DNA from: Hyphomonas atlantica corrig.
GTDB taxonomy: Bacteria > Pseudomonadota > Alphaproteobacteria > Caulobacterales > Hyphomonadaceae
Assembly: GCF_000682715.1 (NCBI RefSeq)
Contig: NZ_AWFH01000063.1
Span: 62,001 to 126,000, forward strand
Reading direction: 5' to 3'
Length of the DNA: 64,000 nt
Shown: positions 25,338-32,868 of the stretch, in pieces
Layout: every line of letters starts with the position of its first letter
How positions within the stretch are numbered: the stretch's first letter is position 1
Notes under the pieces: model-generated
Told to the model about the DNA's origin: nothing
The model's database searches: none
Seen by the model: only the letters and a program-made list of their open reading frames with translations
Made by a program: the position numbers and the translations under genes

Positions 25338-26537
25338 ATGGAAGATCAACTGGAACCCCAGCCGGCGCAACAGACCGGGCGTGCCCGTAACGCCCTGTTC
25401 CGGCGTTTATTGGACCTTGTGTCGATGCCGGCATCGCGTCTGGCGCACCAGGACCGGCATATGGTGGGCGACATCCTGCTGGAAGTCCTGTTTCATGCCG
25501 AAGAAGCCGAACGCGAAATGTGCGCCCGTCGTTTGGCGACGCATCGCGAAGCGCCGAAACGCGTCCTGAGATATCTTGGCCAGTGTTCCTTTCAGGTGGC
25601 CCGCCACGTGCTGGAGGGCAATGAAGGCTTTGATGCGTGCGATTTGCGGGAAATCTGCATGTCCGGCACAGCGGAGCACCGTCAGATCATCGCCCAGCGC
25701 AAGCAGGTGCCGGAATCGGTGTGTGAGTATCTTGCGGAGTTTGCCGAGATCCCGGCGGTCCGTGACATGCTGACGAACAACGGGGCGATCCTGCCTGAGC
25801 AGGCCATCGACAAGCTGGTCGTTCGCTCACGCGGGGAGGAAAGCCTGTGCGACCTGCTGGTTGAGCGGCTGGAGACCAAGCCTTCCCAGGCCATGGCCAT
25901 GTTCTGGTGGAGCGACAGCGCCACACGCCGCAAGATCCTGCAACGTCACGCTGCCGACCGGTTGGAAGTGATCGACACGTGCCGGGATGTGTTCGAGCTT
26001 GCCGCCGAGGAAAACTGGTCCGATCCCGTGACGCGCAAGGCATTGCAGCTGATCGAACGCCGTCAGCGCAACCGCGCAGCTATAGACAAGAGTCCGTATG
26101 ACAGCCTCGAAGACGCGATCAACGCCTCGGCGCTGAACGGGATGGATTCCGAGCTGGCGCAGGAAATCGGTTATCTTGCGGGCCTGAAGCCCGTGACCGC
26201 AGCGAAGATCCTGACCGACAAGGGCGGGGAGGGGATTGCTGTGCTCTGCAAGGGAACAGGCGTGAACAGGGAATTCCTGCCGGTCCTGTGGGCTGGGCTG
26301 AAGCGGCCGCTGCAGACGGAAGATGGCGAAATCGACCCGCAATTCGCCAAGGTGTCCGATATTTTCGAAATCATGACCGTCGCCAAGGCGCAGACAACGC
26401 TGCGCTACTGGAACTGGTCGCTGTCGTCCGCATTCTCGCCAAACGCGCTCGCCTCGGCGATTGATGACGTCCCGGCGAATGAGGAGGCCAGCTTCTCCTC
26501 GCCGCAACGCACCGTCCGGCTCGTTTTTGGCAGGTAA
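25338..26537 (+). CDS. DUF2336 domain-containing protein
   Basis: A 399-residue soluble, mostly helical protein with HEAT-like repeats, of the DUF2336 type widespread in alphaproteobacteria. Recognisable parts are AEREMCARRLATHREAPKR, the IIAQRKQVPESV and LVVRSRGEESLCDLLVER repeats, and a C-terminal region with GLKPVTAAKILTDKGGEG. Members have been proposed to act in regulation or protein-protein contacts, but none is assigned a reaction here. Located 95 bp before the antiporter operon but with its own leader. Confidence 0.8.
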   Translation: MEDQLEPQPAQQTGRARNALFRRLLDLVSMPASRLAHQDRHMVGDILLEVLFHAEEAEREMCARRLATHREAPKRVLRYLGQCSFQVARHVLEGNEGFDACDLREICMSGTAEHRQIIAQRKQVPESVCEYLAEFAEIPAVRDMLTNNGAILPEQAIDKLVVRSRGEESLCDLLVERLETKPSQAMAMFWWSDSATRRKILQRHAADRLEVIDTCRDVFELAAEENWSDPVTRKALQLIERRQRNRAAIDKSPYDSLEDAINASALNGMDSELAQEIGYLAGLKPVTAAKILTDKGGEGIAVLCKGTGVNREFLPVLWAGLKRPLQTEDGEIDPQFAKVSDIFEIMTVAKAQTTLRYWNWSLSSAFSPNALASAIDDVPANEEASFSSPQRTVRLVFGR

Positions 26538-26632
26538 GGGCAGAAAACCGTCCGAAAAGCACTTTTCAAGTCGACCGCAGACCTTTAGGTCAGGGCGTTC
26601 ATCCTATTGGGTCATCTGCGAAAGGGGCACGC
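26538..26632 (+). promoter_or_regulatory. Leader of the cation antiporter operon
   Basis: This 95-bp spacer precedes the first gene of an operon of ten genes with overlapping or nearly overlapping ends, so it should hold the main promoter. No clear -35/-10 pair or riboswitch was recognised. GAAAGGGG upstream of the GTG start at 26633 is the ribosome binding site. Confidence 0.4.
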
Positions 26633-27121
26633 GTGGCGTACTTTCTGGGGTTGCTGGTTGCACTGGTTGGCTTCTGGCTGGGCATGTCCGGCCATTACTC
26701 TCCTCTCTTGTTGTCGCTGGGCGCTGTTTCTGTCGCCGTCTGTATGATCCTGGCCTATCGGCTTGATATTATTGACCGTGAAGGTGCGCCCTATGTGCGC
26801 ATTGTCGGCTTCGCGCTGTATTTCCCCTGGCTGATGGTGGAGATCGCAAAGTCCAACTGGGCCGTCGTGAAGGCCTGCCTCAAGGCGGATCTCGATATCG
26901 CTCCGGCCTTGGTGAAGGTTAAGACCGCTTGCGAGTCAGACCTTGCAAAGGTGACGTTCGCCAATTCCATCACGCTGACGCCGGGCACGGTGACGGTCGA
27001 GATTGAGGGCGACAAGATGCTGGTCCATGCGCTGTACGAACAGTCGGCTCAGCCTGAAGCTTTTGCAGAAATGGACCGCCGCTCCCGCGAGGCCGCAGAT
27101 GGCAAGAGGAGACCTGCATGA
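26633..27121 (+). CDS. mrpE: Na+/H+ antiporter subunit E
   Basis: A 162-residue membrane protein of the MrpE/MnhE/PhaE family. It has two N-terminal hydrophobic segments, the YVRIVGFALYFPWLMVEIAKSNW segment and the conserved ANSITLTPGTVTVEIEG motif. Starts with GTG after GAAAGGGG. First gene of the operon; the next start (subunit F) overlaps its stop by 4 bp. In Mrp complexes, E is needed for assembly and sits at the periphery opposite the channel subunits. Confidence 0.92.
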   Translation: MAYFLGLLVALVGFWLGMSGHYSPLLLSLGAVSVAVCMILAYRLDIIDREGAPYVRIVGFALYFPWLMVEIAKSNWAVVKACLKADLDIAPALVKVKTACESDLAKVTFANSITLTPGTVTVEIEGDKMLVHALYEQSAQPEAFAEMDRRSREAADGKRRPA

Positions 27122-27411
27122 CCGCCGCCGCCCTGATTGCTGTCCTGTTCGGGATGTTGCTTCTGCTGATCCGCGCGATCGCAGGGCCGACCCTGTATGA
27201 CCGTGTGCTCGCCGTGAACTCGTTCGGCACGAAGACTGTGCTGGCGCTTGGCCTGCTGGGCTTTGTGATGGGGCGCCCTCAATTCCTGGACATCGCCATT
27301 CTCTACGCGCTGATCAACTTCGTAGCGACGATCGCGATCCTCAAATTCTTCCGGTACCGGTCTTTCCAGGTGCCGCTGGTCCGTCGCGGGCAGGGAGGTG
27401 GCAATGGCTGA
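27118..27411 (+). CDS. mrpF: Na+/H+ antiporter subunit F
   Basis: A 97-residue protein with three hydrophobic segments and the MrpF signature region RAIAGPTLYDRVLAVNSFG, then FLDIAILYALINFVATIAI. It overlaps its neighbours (ATGA at the 5' end, a few bases at the 3' end), so it is translationally coupled. MrpF is a small structural subunit of the multisubunit antiporter. Confidence 0.93.
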   Translation: MTAAALIAVLFGMLLLLIRAIAGPTLYDRVLAVNSFGTKTVLALGLLGFVMGRPQFLDIAILYALINFVATIAILKFFRYRSFQVPLVRRGQGGGNG

Positions 27412-27775
27412 TTTGGTCGTATCAATCGCTGAATGGTGGCAGGTTGTGCGCTTTCCGCTCGGCGCAGCGCTTTGCCTGGGCGGCGCGCTGCTCTGTGTGG
27501 TGGGCACGGTTGGTGTCCTGCGGTTCCCGGATTTCTACACACGGCTCCACGCGGCCAGTGTAACCGATACGTCAGGCGCGACGCTGCTTCTGTTTGGCAT
27601 GGCGCTGATGGCGCCGGACTGGATGGTTGTCAGCAAGTTGGTCGCGATCTTCGTCTTCATCTACCTGACCAGCCCGGCCTCGTCGCATGCGGCAGCCAAT
27701 GCGGCGCACACGGCTGGCCTGCAGCCGCTGATCGGGCCTGTCGACACACATGACAAGGAAGGACTGGATTCCTGA
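27404..27775 (+). CDS. mrpG: Na+/H+ antiporter subunit G
   Basis: A 123-residue protein with three hydrophobic segments and the MrpG motifs GTVGVLRFPDFYTRLHAAS and DTSGATLLLFG. The ATG at 27404 is preceded by GGGAGGT with 5-base spacing and lies inside the end of mrpF; a GTG two codons earlier sits within the Shine-Dalgarno and is not preferred. The C-terminal tail (about 25 residues) is hydrophilic and somewhat longer than usual. Confidence 0.92.
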   Translation: MADLVVSIAEWWQVVRFPLGAALCLGGALLCVVGTVGVLRFPDFYTRLHAASVTDTSGATLLLFGMALMAPDWMVVSKLVAIFVFIYLTSPASSHAAANAAHTAGLQPLIGPVDTHDKEGLDS

Positions 27776-28413
27776 TGGCCATGAGTGAACCAGATATCGG
27801 CCTCGCGCTGGTCAATATTGTCCTGCTGGGCCTTCTCTTCGTAGTGGCCATTGCGATCGCACGGCTTCGCAGCCTGTTTGCCATTGTGATGCTGTCTGGC
27901 ATTTATTCGCTTGTCTCCGCGGTCTGGTACGTCGCCGTAGACGCTGTGGATGTCGGCTTTACAGAGGCTGCTGTTGGCGCGGGCATGTCTACCGCCGTTC
28001 TGCTTGGCGCCATGCTGCTGACGTCGCGCACCGCCAAGCCGGAGAAATCGCTACGCCAGCTCGGGCCACTGCTCGTCTGCATCGCGACCGGCATCATGCT
28101 GATCTATGCAACGGTCGATTTGCCGGCTGTGGGTGATCCGAACTCCCCGGCGAATACGGGCGTTGGCCTGACCTATCTGCGTGTGGCCTGGTACGATACC
28201 GGCATCGAGAACGTGGTTACGCCAGTTCTGGGCAGCTATCGCGGCTTTGATACGTTGGGCGAGACAACCGTTGTGTTCGTGGCGGGTATCGCCGTTGCGC
28301 TGTTGCTGGGTTTTGGCGAGCGATCCCTGGCCGAGACCATCCGCAACGAAGACAAGAATCTGTCGAAGAACGCCCCGAAATCTGATGCCGAAGACGAGGA
28401 GAGCGACTCATGA
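27775..28413 (+). CDS. Stand-alone MrpA C-terminal part (MbhD/DUF4040 plus MbhE domains)
   Basis: A 212-residue membrane protein that corresponds to the last third of MrpA, here a separate gene. The first half (LRSLFAIVMLSGIYSL, then VGFTEAAVGAG) is the MbhD/DUF4040 segment. The second half contains the MbhE-type motif (GIENVVTPVLGSYRGFDTLGE) and a last helix. The N-terminal NuoL-like part of MrpA is absent here. The start codon overlaps the mrpG stop (TGATG). The acidic, Lys-rich tail lies in the cytoplasm. See the findings on the archaeal-like gene order. Confidence 0.88.
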   Translation: MAMSEPDIGLALVNIVLLGLLFVVAIAIARLRSLFAIVMLSGIYSLVSAVWYVAVDAVDVGFTEAAVGAGMSTAVLLGAMLLTSRTAKPEKSLRQLGPLLVCIATGIMLIYATVDLPAVGDPNSPANTGVGLTYLRVAWYDTGIENVVTPVLGSYRGFDTLGETTVVFVAGIAVALLLGFGERSLAETIRNEDKNLSKNAPKSDAEDEESDS

Positions 28414-28862
28414 AGAGCGACCATCACGTCATCCTGCGCGTCATTACCAAGACGCTTATCCCGGTCATTGTCCTGTACGGCCTGTACGTTCAGTTTCATG
28501 GCGATTTCGGTCCGGGCGGCGGCTTCCAGGCCGGTGTGATCCTGGCTGTGGGCGTCATTCTTTACGCGCTTGTCTTCGGGGTTCCCTCCGCCATGCGGGC
28601 CGTGCCGCCAGCCTTTACCCGCTCGGTCGCCGCCATCGGTGTGCTGCTGTATGCGGGTGTTGGTTTCTGGGCGTTGCTTCAGGGCGGACAGTATCTTGAA
28701 TATCAAGCGCTTTTCCAGGAAGAGCCCGGCGGCCATCATGGCCAGCATGTGGGCATCATCCTGATCGAACTGGGCGTACTGTTCGGCGTTTCGGGGGCCA
28801 TGCTGACGATCTTCTATGCCTTTGCTGGCCGCGTGGCCGAAATCCGCGACGAGGACTGGTAG
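28410..28862 (+). CDS. mrpB: Na+/H+ antiporter subunit B (MnhB domain)
   Basis: A 150-residue membrane protein with the MnhB domain: ITKTLIPVIVLYGLYVQFHG, then DFGPGGGFQAGVI, the family's most conserved motif, and EYQALF before a His-containing loop (EEPGGHHGQHVG). The last helix reads IILIELGVLFGVSGAML. Overlaps the previous gene by 4 bp. In the Mrp/Mbh structure this subunit belongs to the proton-path module with the MrpC-type subunit. Confidence 0.92.
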   Translation: MKSDHHVILRVITKTLIPVIVLYGLYVQFHGDFGPGGGFQAGVILAVGVILYALVFGVPSAMRAVPPAFTRSVAAIGVLLYAGVGFWALLQGGQYLEYQALFQEEPGGHHGQHVGIILIELGVLFGVSGAMLTIFYAFAGRVAEIRDEDW

Positions 28863-28866
28863 GCCG

Positions 28867-29391
28867 ATGCTTCTCTTCATTCTTGAACGCGCAAACTACT
28901 GGGCAATCATCGGCCTGATGATGATTGGCCTCTACATCACGTTTGCTTCCGGAAACCTGATCAAGCGGCTGGTCGGCCTGTCCCTGTTCCAGACCTCGAT
29001 CTGTCTGTTCTATGTCACGCTCGGCATTGTTGCCGGGGGCACGGCACCGATCCTGATGGATCCGGACAAGCCGGGCGGTCATGGTGGTGGACACGGCGAA
29101 GATCATGCGGGTGAGGCGCATGCCGCGCTTGACGCCACACTGACGGCCGCGGCCAGTGGCGACCGCGTGGCAGATCTGGCGAATGCCTATTCCAACCCGC
29201 TGCCGCACGTTTTGATGCTGACGGCGATCGTAGTGGGCGTGGCGACGCTTTCGGTCGGACTGGCGCTGATCGTTCGCATCCGCGAAGCCTATGGCACGAT
29301 CGAAGCTGACGAAGTGCGCGAGATCGATATGGAAACGGCGATCGCGCAGGAAGCCGAACAGGCAAAAGCTGAGAAAGAGGCGCTGGCATGA
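28867..29391 (+). CDS. mrpC: Na+/H+ antiporter subunit C (NuoK-like) with His-rich loop
   Basis: A 174-residue NuoK-like subunit. Three hydrophobic segments are seen: YWAIIGLMMIGLYITFASG, LVGLSLFQTSICLFYVTLG and LPHVLMLTAIVVGVATLSVG. It is longer than typical MrpC (about 110-125 residues). The extra length comes from a loop between helices two and three with a His/Gly/Asp-rich stretch (GGHGGGHGEDHAGEAH), and from an acidic C-terminal tail. Start ATG at 28867, 4 bp after the mrpB stop. Confidence 0.92.
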   Translation: MLLFILERANYWAIIGLMMIGLYITFASGNLIKRLVGLSLFQTSICLFYVTLGIVAGGTAPILMDPDKPGGHGGGHGEDHAGEAHAALDATLTAAASGDRVADLANAYSNPLPHVLMLTAIVVGVATLSVGLALIVRIREAYGTIEADEVREIDMETAIAQEAEQAKAEKEALA

Positions 29392-30917
29392 TCGAAGCGA
29401 TCCTGGATATGGCGCCGCGCTGGGCGCTTTTGCACGCGCCTGCGCTGCTCATCATGGTGCCGTTGTTCCTGGCGCCGCTGCTGGCCATTCTGCCAAGCGG
29501 TCGGCTGTCCTGGCTGATCAGTATTTTCGCGACTGTATTTGCACTGTTCTGCGCCATGATCCTGGTCGGGCAGGTACAGGCGTCGCCGGTTGGCGTGGTC
29601 GGCTATGATGTCGGCAACTGGCCGGTGCCGATTGGCATTACGCTCCGCGTTGATGCGCTGAACTCGATGATCCTGTTGCTGGTCGCGGCGATTGGCGTGC
29701 TGGCGACGATCTTCTCATGGCCCACTGTGAAAGCCGAGATTCCGGAGCGCAAGCATCCGCTCTTCTACTCGGCTTTCCTTGTCTGCTTCGCGGGCCTTAG
29801 CGGTGTGGCGATCACGGGCGATGCGTTCAACCTGTTCGTCTTCCTCGAGATTTCGTCGATCTCCACCTATGTGCTCGTCGCTCTGGGAGCAGGGCGGGAC
29901 CGCCGTGCGCTGCCGGCGGCGTTCAACTATCTCATCATGGGTACGCTCGGCGCGAGCTTCTACATCATCGGCGTTGGCTTCCTCTATTCTGCCACTGGTA
30001 CGCTGAACATTGCGCAGATCGCAGAAATGCTGCCAGAGCTGGCAGGCAATCGCAGTGTTGAGGCGGGCTTTGCCTTCATCATCGTTGGTCTTGGCCTGAA
30101 AGCGGCTGTCTGGCCGCTGCACCAATGGTTGCCGAACGCTTATGCGTATTCGCCGAGCTTCGTGACGATGTTCCTGTCGGCCACGGCGACCAAGGTCGCG
30201 CTGTACGCGCTGATCCGGTATCTGTTCACCGTGTTCCGTCCGGAATTCGCCTTCGAGCAGGCAACCTTCACTTACTTGCTGATGCCGCTTGGCCTTGCCG
30301 CGATGATCACATGCAGCTTCCAGGCAGTCTTCCAGACGGATGTACGCCGGACGTTGGCTTACTCTTCAGTTGCGCAGGTTGGCTACATGATCCTTGGCGT
30401 GTCCGTGGGCACCGTCGCGGGCGTTAGCGCCGGCCTGTTCCACCTGCTGAACCACGCCATGATCAAGGGCGCGCTCTTCATGGCGGTGGCCGGTGTTGTG
30501 CTGACCTTCCAGGGCACCACCATTCGCGACTTTGCGGGCCTTGGCCGCACCGCACCGTGGACCATGACGGGCTTTGCAATCGCAGGCCTCTCACTGATCG
30601 GCGTGCCGCTGACGGCTGGTTTCCAGTCCAAGCTGCAGCTTGGCTATGCCCTGTTTGATCAGGGCATGTGGTGGGCTGTCGTCTTTGTTGTGTTCTCCAG
30701 CTTCCTGGCGGTGATCTACATGGGCCGTATTCTGGAAGCGATCTTCTTCCGGCCTCCGATCAACCCGCGCAAATCGCGCAAGGAGGCCCCCATCCTGTTG
30801 CTGGTTCCGCTCTGGATCCTGGCACTGGCGAACATCTATTTCGGTATCACGACCGAACTGCCGCTCGGCCTGGCGCGTGACGCTGCCGCCGCTGCGTTCG
30901 GACTGGAGGCCTTCTGA
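29388..30917 (+). CDS. mrpD: Na+/H+ antiporter subunit D (NuoL/M/N-like), copy 1
   Basis: A 509-residue membrane protein with about 14 hydrophobic segments of the proton-translocating NuoL/M/N family. The essential glutamate lies in NLFVFLEISSISTY and the lysine in GLGLKAAVWPLHQWLPNAYA, followed by the broken-helix region DVRRTLAYSSVAQVGYM. It pumps or exchanges protons for cations in the complex. Starts inside the end of mrpC (4 bp overlap). Confidence 0.92.
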   Translation: MIEAILDMAPRWALLHAPALLIMVPLFLAPLLAILPSGRLSWLISIFATVFALFCAMILVGQVQASPVGVVGYDVGNWPVPIGITLRVDALNSMILLLVAAIGVLATIFSWPTVKAEIPERKHPLFYSAFLVCFAGLSGVAITGDAFNLFVFLEISSISTYVLVALGAGRDRRALPAAFNYLIMGTLGASFYIIGVGFLYSATGTLNIAQIAEMLPELAGNRSVEAGFAFIIVGLGLKAAVWPLHQWLPNAYAYSPSFVTMFLSATATKVALYALIRYLFTVFRPEFAFEQATFTYLLMPLGLAAMITCSFQAVFQTDVRRTLAYSSVAQVGYMILGVSVGTVAGVSAGLFHLLNHAMIKGALFMAVAGVVLTFQGTTIRDFAGLGRTAPWTMTGFAIAGLSLIGVPLTAGFQSKLQLGYALFDQGMWWAVVFVVFSSFLAVIYMGRILEAIFFRPPINPRKSRKEAPILLLVPLWILALANIYFGITTELPLGLARDAAAAAFGLEAF

Positions 30918-32425
30918 TGAGCTCTGAGCTGTTGATCTGGGCCGCTTTGTGCCTGCCGCTGCTGATTGCAGCGGGAATTGCCATCACCGGCGCATTCTCG
31001 AATGTGCGGGAAGGTGTAACCCTGACCGGCGCGACCATCCTGTTTGGGGTCGTCATTGCGCTGGCATCAAAAGTTTCAGCGGGGCAGGTGCCCGAGCTGT
31101 ATATCGGCCAGGTCGCGCCGGGGCTGGACCTCGCGTTCAAACTGGAGCCGCTGGGGGCGCTGTTTGCGCTGGTCGCATCGGGCCTGTGGATCGTGAACTC
31201 ATTCTATTCCATCGGCTACATGCGCGGGAATCGAGAGCGGAACCAGACACGCTTCTACATCTGTTTTGCCATCGCTATCTTTGGCGCGATGGGCGTTGCG
31301 ATGTCGGCAAACCTGTTCACGCTCTTCGTCTTCTATGAAGTGTTGACCCTGTCGACCTATCCGCTGGTCGCGCACAAGGGCGATGCGGCGGCCAAGCGCG
31401 GCGGGCGCATCTATTTGCTGACGCTGCTGGGCACGTCCATCGGTCTGTTCCTGATGGCGCTGATGTGGACCTGGGCACTGGCCGGGCAAAACCTCGACTT
31501 CGTGCAGGGCGGGTTGCTCGCCGGGTATGACATCGACCCTGCGGTTGCCACAGCGCTGCTGATCCTGTTCGCATTCGGTATCGGTAAGGCGGCGTTGATG
31601 CCGTTCCATTTCTGGCTGCCGAACGCGATGGTCGCGCCAACGCCGGTATCGGCCTTGTTGCACGCTGTTGCCGTTGTGAAGGCGGGTGTCTTCACCGTGA
31701 TGAAAGTGTCGATCTACATTTTCGGAGAAGACCTTCTGAACGCGACACCAGGGCGGGAATTCGTGCTGTGGGTGGCGTGCTTCACCATCATCGTCGCGTC
31801 CCTGGTTGCGATGACGAAGGATAATCTCAAAGCGCGGCTAGCCTATTCGACGATTGCGCAGCTTTCCTACATCACGCTTGGCGCGATGCTGGCCACGCAG
31901 GCCGGGTTCATGGGGGGCGCGCTGCAGATTGCGGCGCACGCAGTTGGCAAGATGACGCTGTTCATGTGCGCCGGTGCCATCTATGTCGCCACTGGCCTGA
32001 CCAATATTTCGGACATGAAGGGTCTTGGTCGCAAGATGCCGCTGGTCTTCATCGCCTTCTTCATTGCCACCTTGTCCATTATCGGCATTCCGCCGATGGC
32101 CGGCGCGTGGGCGAAGTATGAGCTGATGCAGGGGGCCATCGACCGCGGAACGGATTTCGTGCCGTGGGTGCTGATTGGCTCGTCGCTGCTGAACATTGCC
32201 TATCTTCTGCCCATCCCGATCCTGGCATTGATGCCAGCACCGGGAACGCCGGAACCAAAGCCGTTCAAGCGGCCGGGCGGCGCGCCGTTCTTTACCGTGG
32301 CTGCGCCCGTCCTGACGGCGGCGCTGTGTGTGGTCTTGTTCTTCCTCGTCGGACCGTTGGCGGACTTCCTGTCGCCCGCGTTTGAAAACCCGACATCTTC
32401 TGCCTTCGTCGGAGGTCAGCCATGA
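30917..32425 (+). CDS. Na+/H+ antiporter subunit D-like protein, copy 2
   Basis: A 502-residue second NuoL/M/N-like channel subunit. Key motifs are NLFTLFVFYEVLTLSTYPLV (glutamate helix), GIGKAALMPFHFWLPNAMV (lysine helix) and KARLAYSTIAQLSYITLG. It begins on the last base of copy 1 (TGATG). Similarity to copy 1 is clearly only distant, so it is an old duplication with its own role rather than a recent copy. Confidence 0.9.
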   Translation: MSSELLIWAALCLPLLIAAGIAITGAFSNVREGVTLTGATILFGVVIALASKVSAGQVPELYIGQVAPGLDLAFKLEPLGALFALVASGLWIVNSFYSIGYMRGNRERNQTRFYICFAIAIFGAMGVAMSANLFTLFVFYEVLTLSTYPLVAHKGDAAAKRGGRIYLLTLLGTSIGLFLMALMWTWALAGQNLDFVQGGLLAGYDIDPAVATALLILFAFGIGKAALMPFHFWLPNAMVAPTPVSALLHAVAVVKAGVFTVMKVSIYIFGEDLLNATPGREFVLWVACFTIIVASLVAMTKDNLKARLAYSTIAQLSYITLGAMLATQAGFMGGALQIAAHAVGKMTLFMCAGAIYVATGLTNISDMKGLGRKMPLVFIAFFIATLSIIGIPPMAGAWAKYELMQGAIDRGTDFVPWVLIGSSLLNIAYLLPIPILALMPAPGTPEPKPFKRPGGAPFFTVAAPVLTAALCVVLFFLVGPLADFLSPAFENPTSSAFVGGQP

Positions 32426-32868
32426 GCGATAACACGCCCAATGATACCCGCGATGCCAGCGGCCGCTTCGTGAAACAGGCTGCTGAGACTGCGCATCGTC
32501 TGCACACACCGTCCGAAGACGGGGTGCATCCGATCTCGAAAATCCTGTTCGGCTGGACCGAGGCAGAGATCACCGGCACCGCCATTTTCTGGGGCGTCGG
32601 CATCCTGTCGGCTTTCCTGATCGTGGTCGATCTGGCGGTGGACCGGCATGAATATGTTCACATGGCGGAAGCGACCGGGTTCTACGCACTCTGGGGCTTT
32701 GCGGCATTTGCCTTTGTGGTTCTGATGGGCTGGCCGCTGGGCCGCCTGTTGCGTCGCAGTGAGGACTATTATGGCGATCCGGGCGGACCGCCTGCGGATA
32801 TTGACCCGGATGTCCCCGCCGCGCCTGACACTTCCCCGACTTACCCAGACGAAGGAGACGAGCTCTGA
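32422..32868 (+). CDS. Unknown two-helix membrane protein inside the antiporter operon
   Basis: A 148-residue protein overlapped on both sides by channel-subunit genes, so it is made with the complex. The N-terminal 45 residues are soluble; two hydrophobic segments follow (AIFWGVGILSAFLIVVDLAV and TGFYALWGFAAFAFVVLMGW), and the C-terminal 40 residues are Pro/Asp-rich. No family recognised. By position it is probably an accessory subunit of the antiporter; this is inference. Confidence 0.8.
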   Translation: MSDNTPNDTRDASGRFVKQAAETAHRLHTPSEDGVHPISKILFGWTEAEITGTAIFWGVGILSAFLIVVDLAVDRHEYVHMAEATGFYALWGFAAFAFVVLMGWPLGRLLRRSEDYYGDPGGPPADIDPDVPAAPDTSPTYPDEGDEL

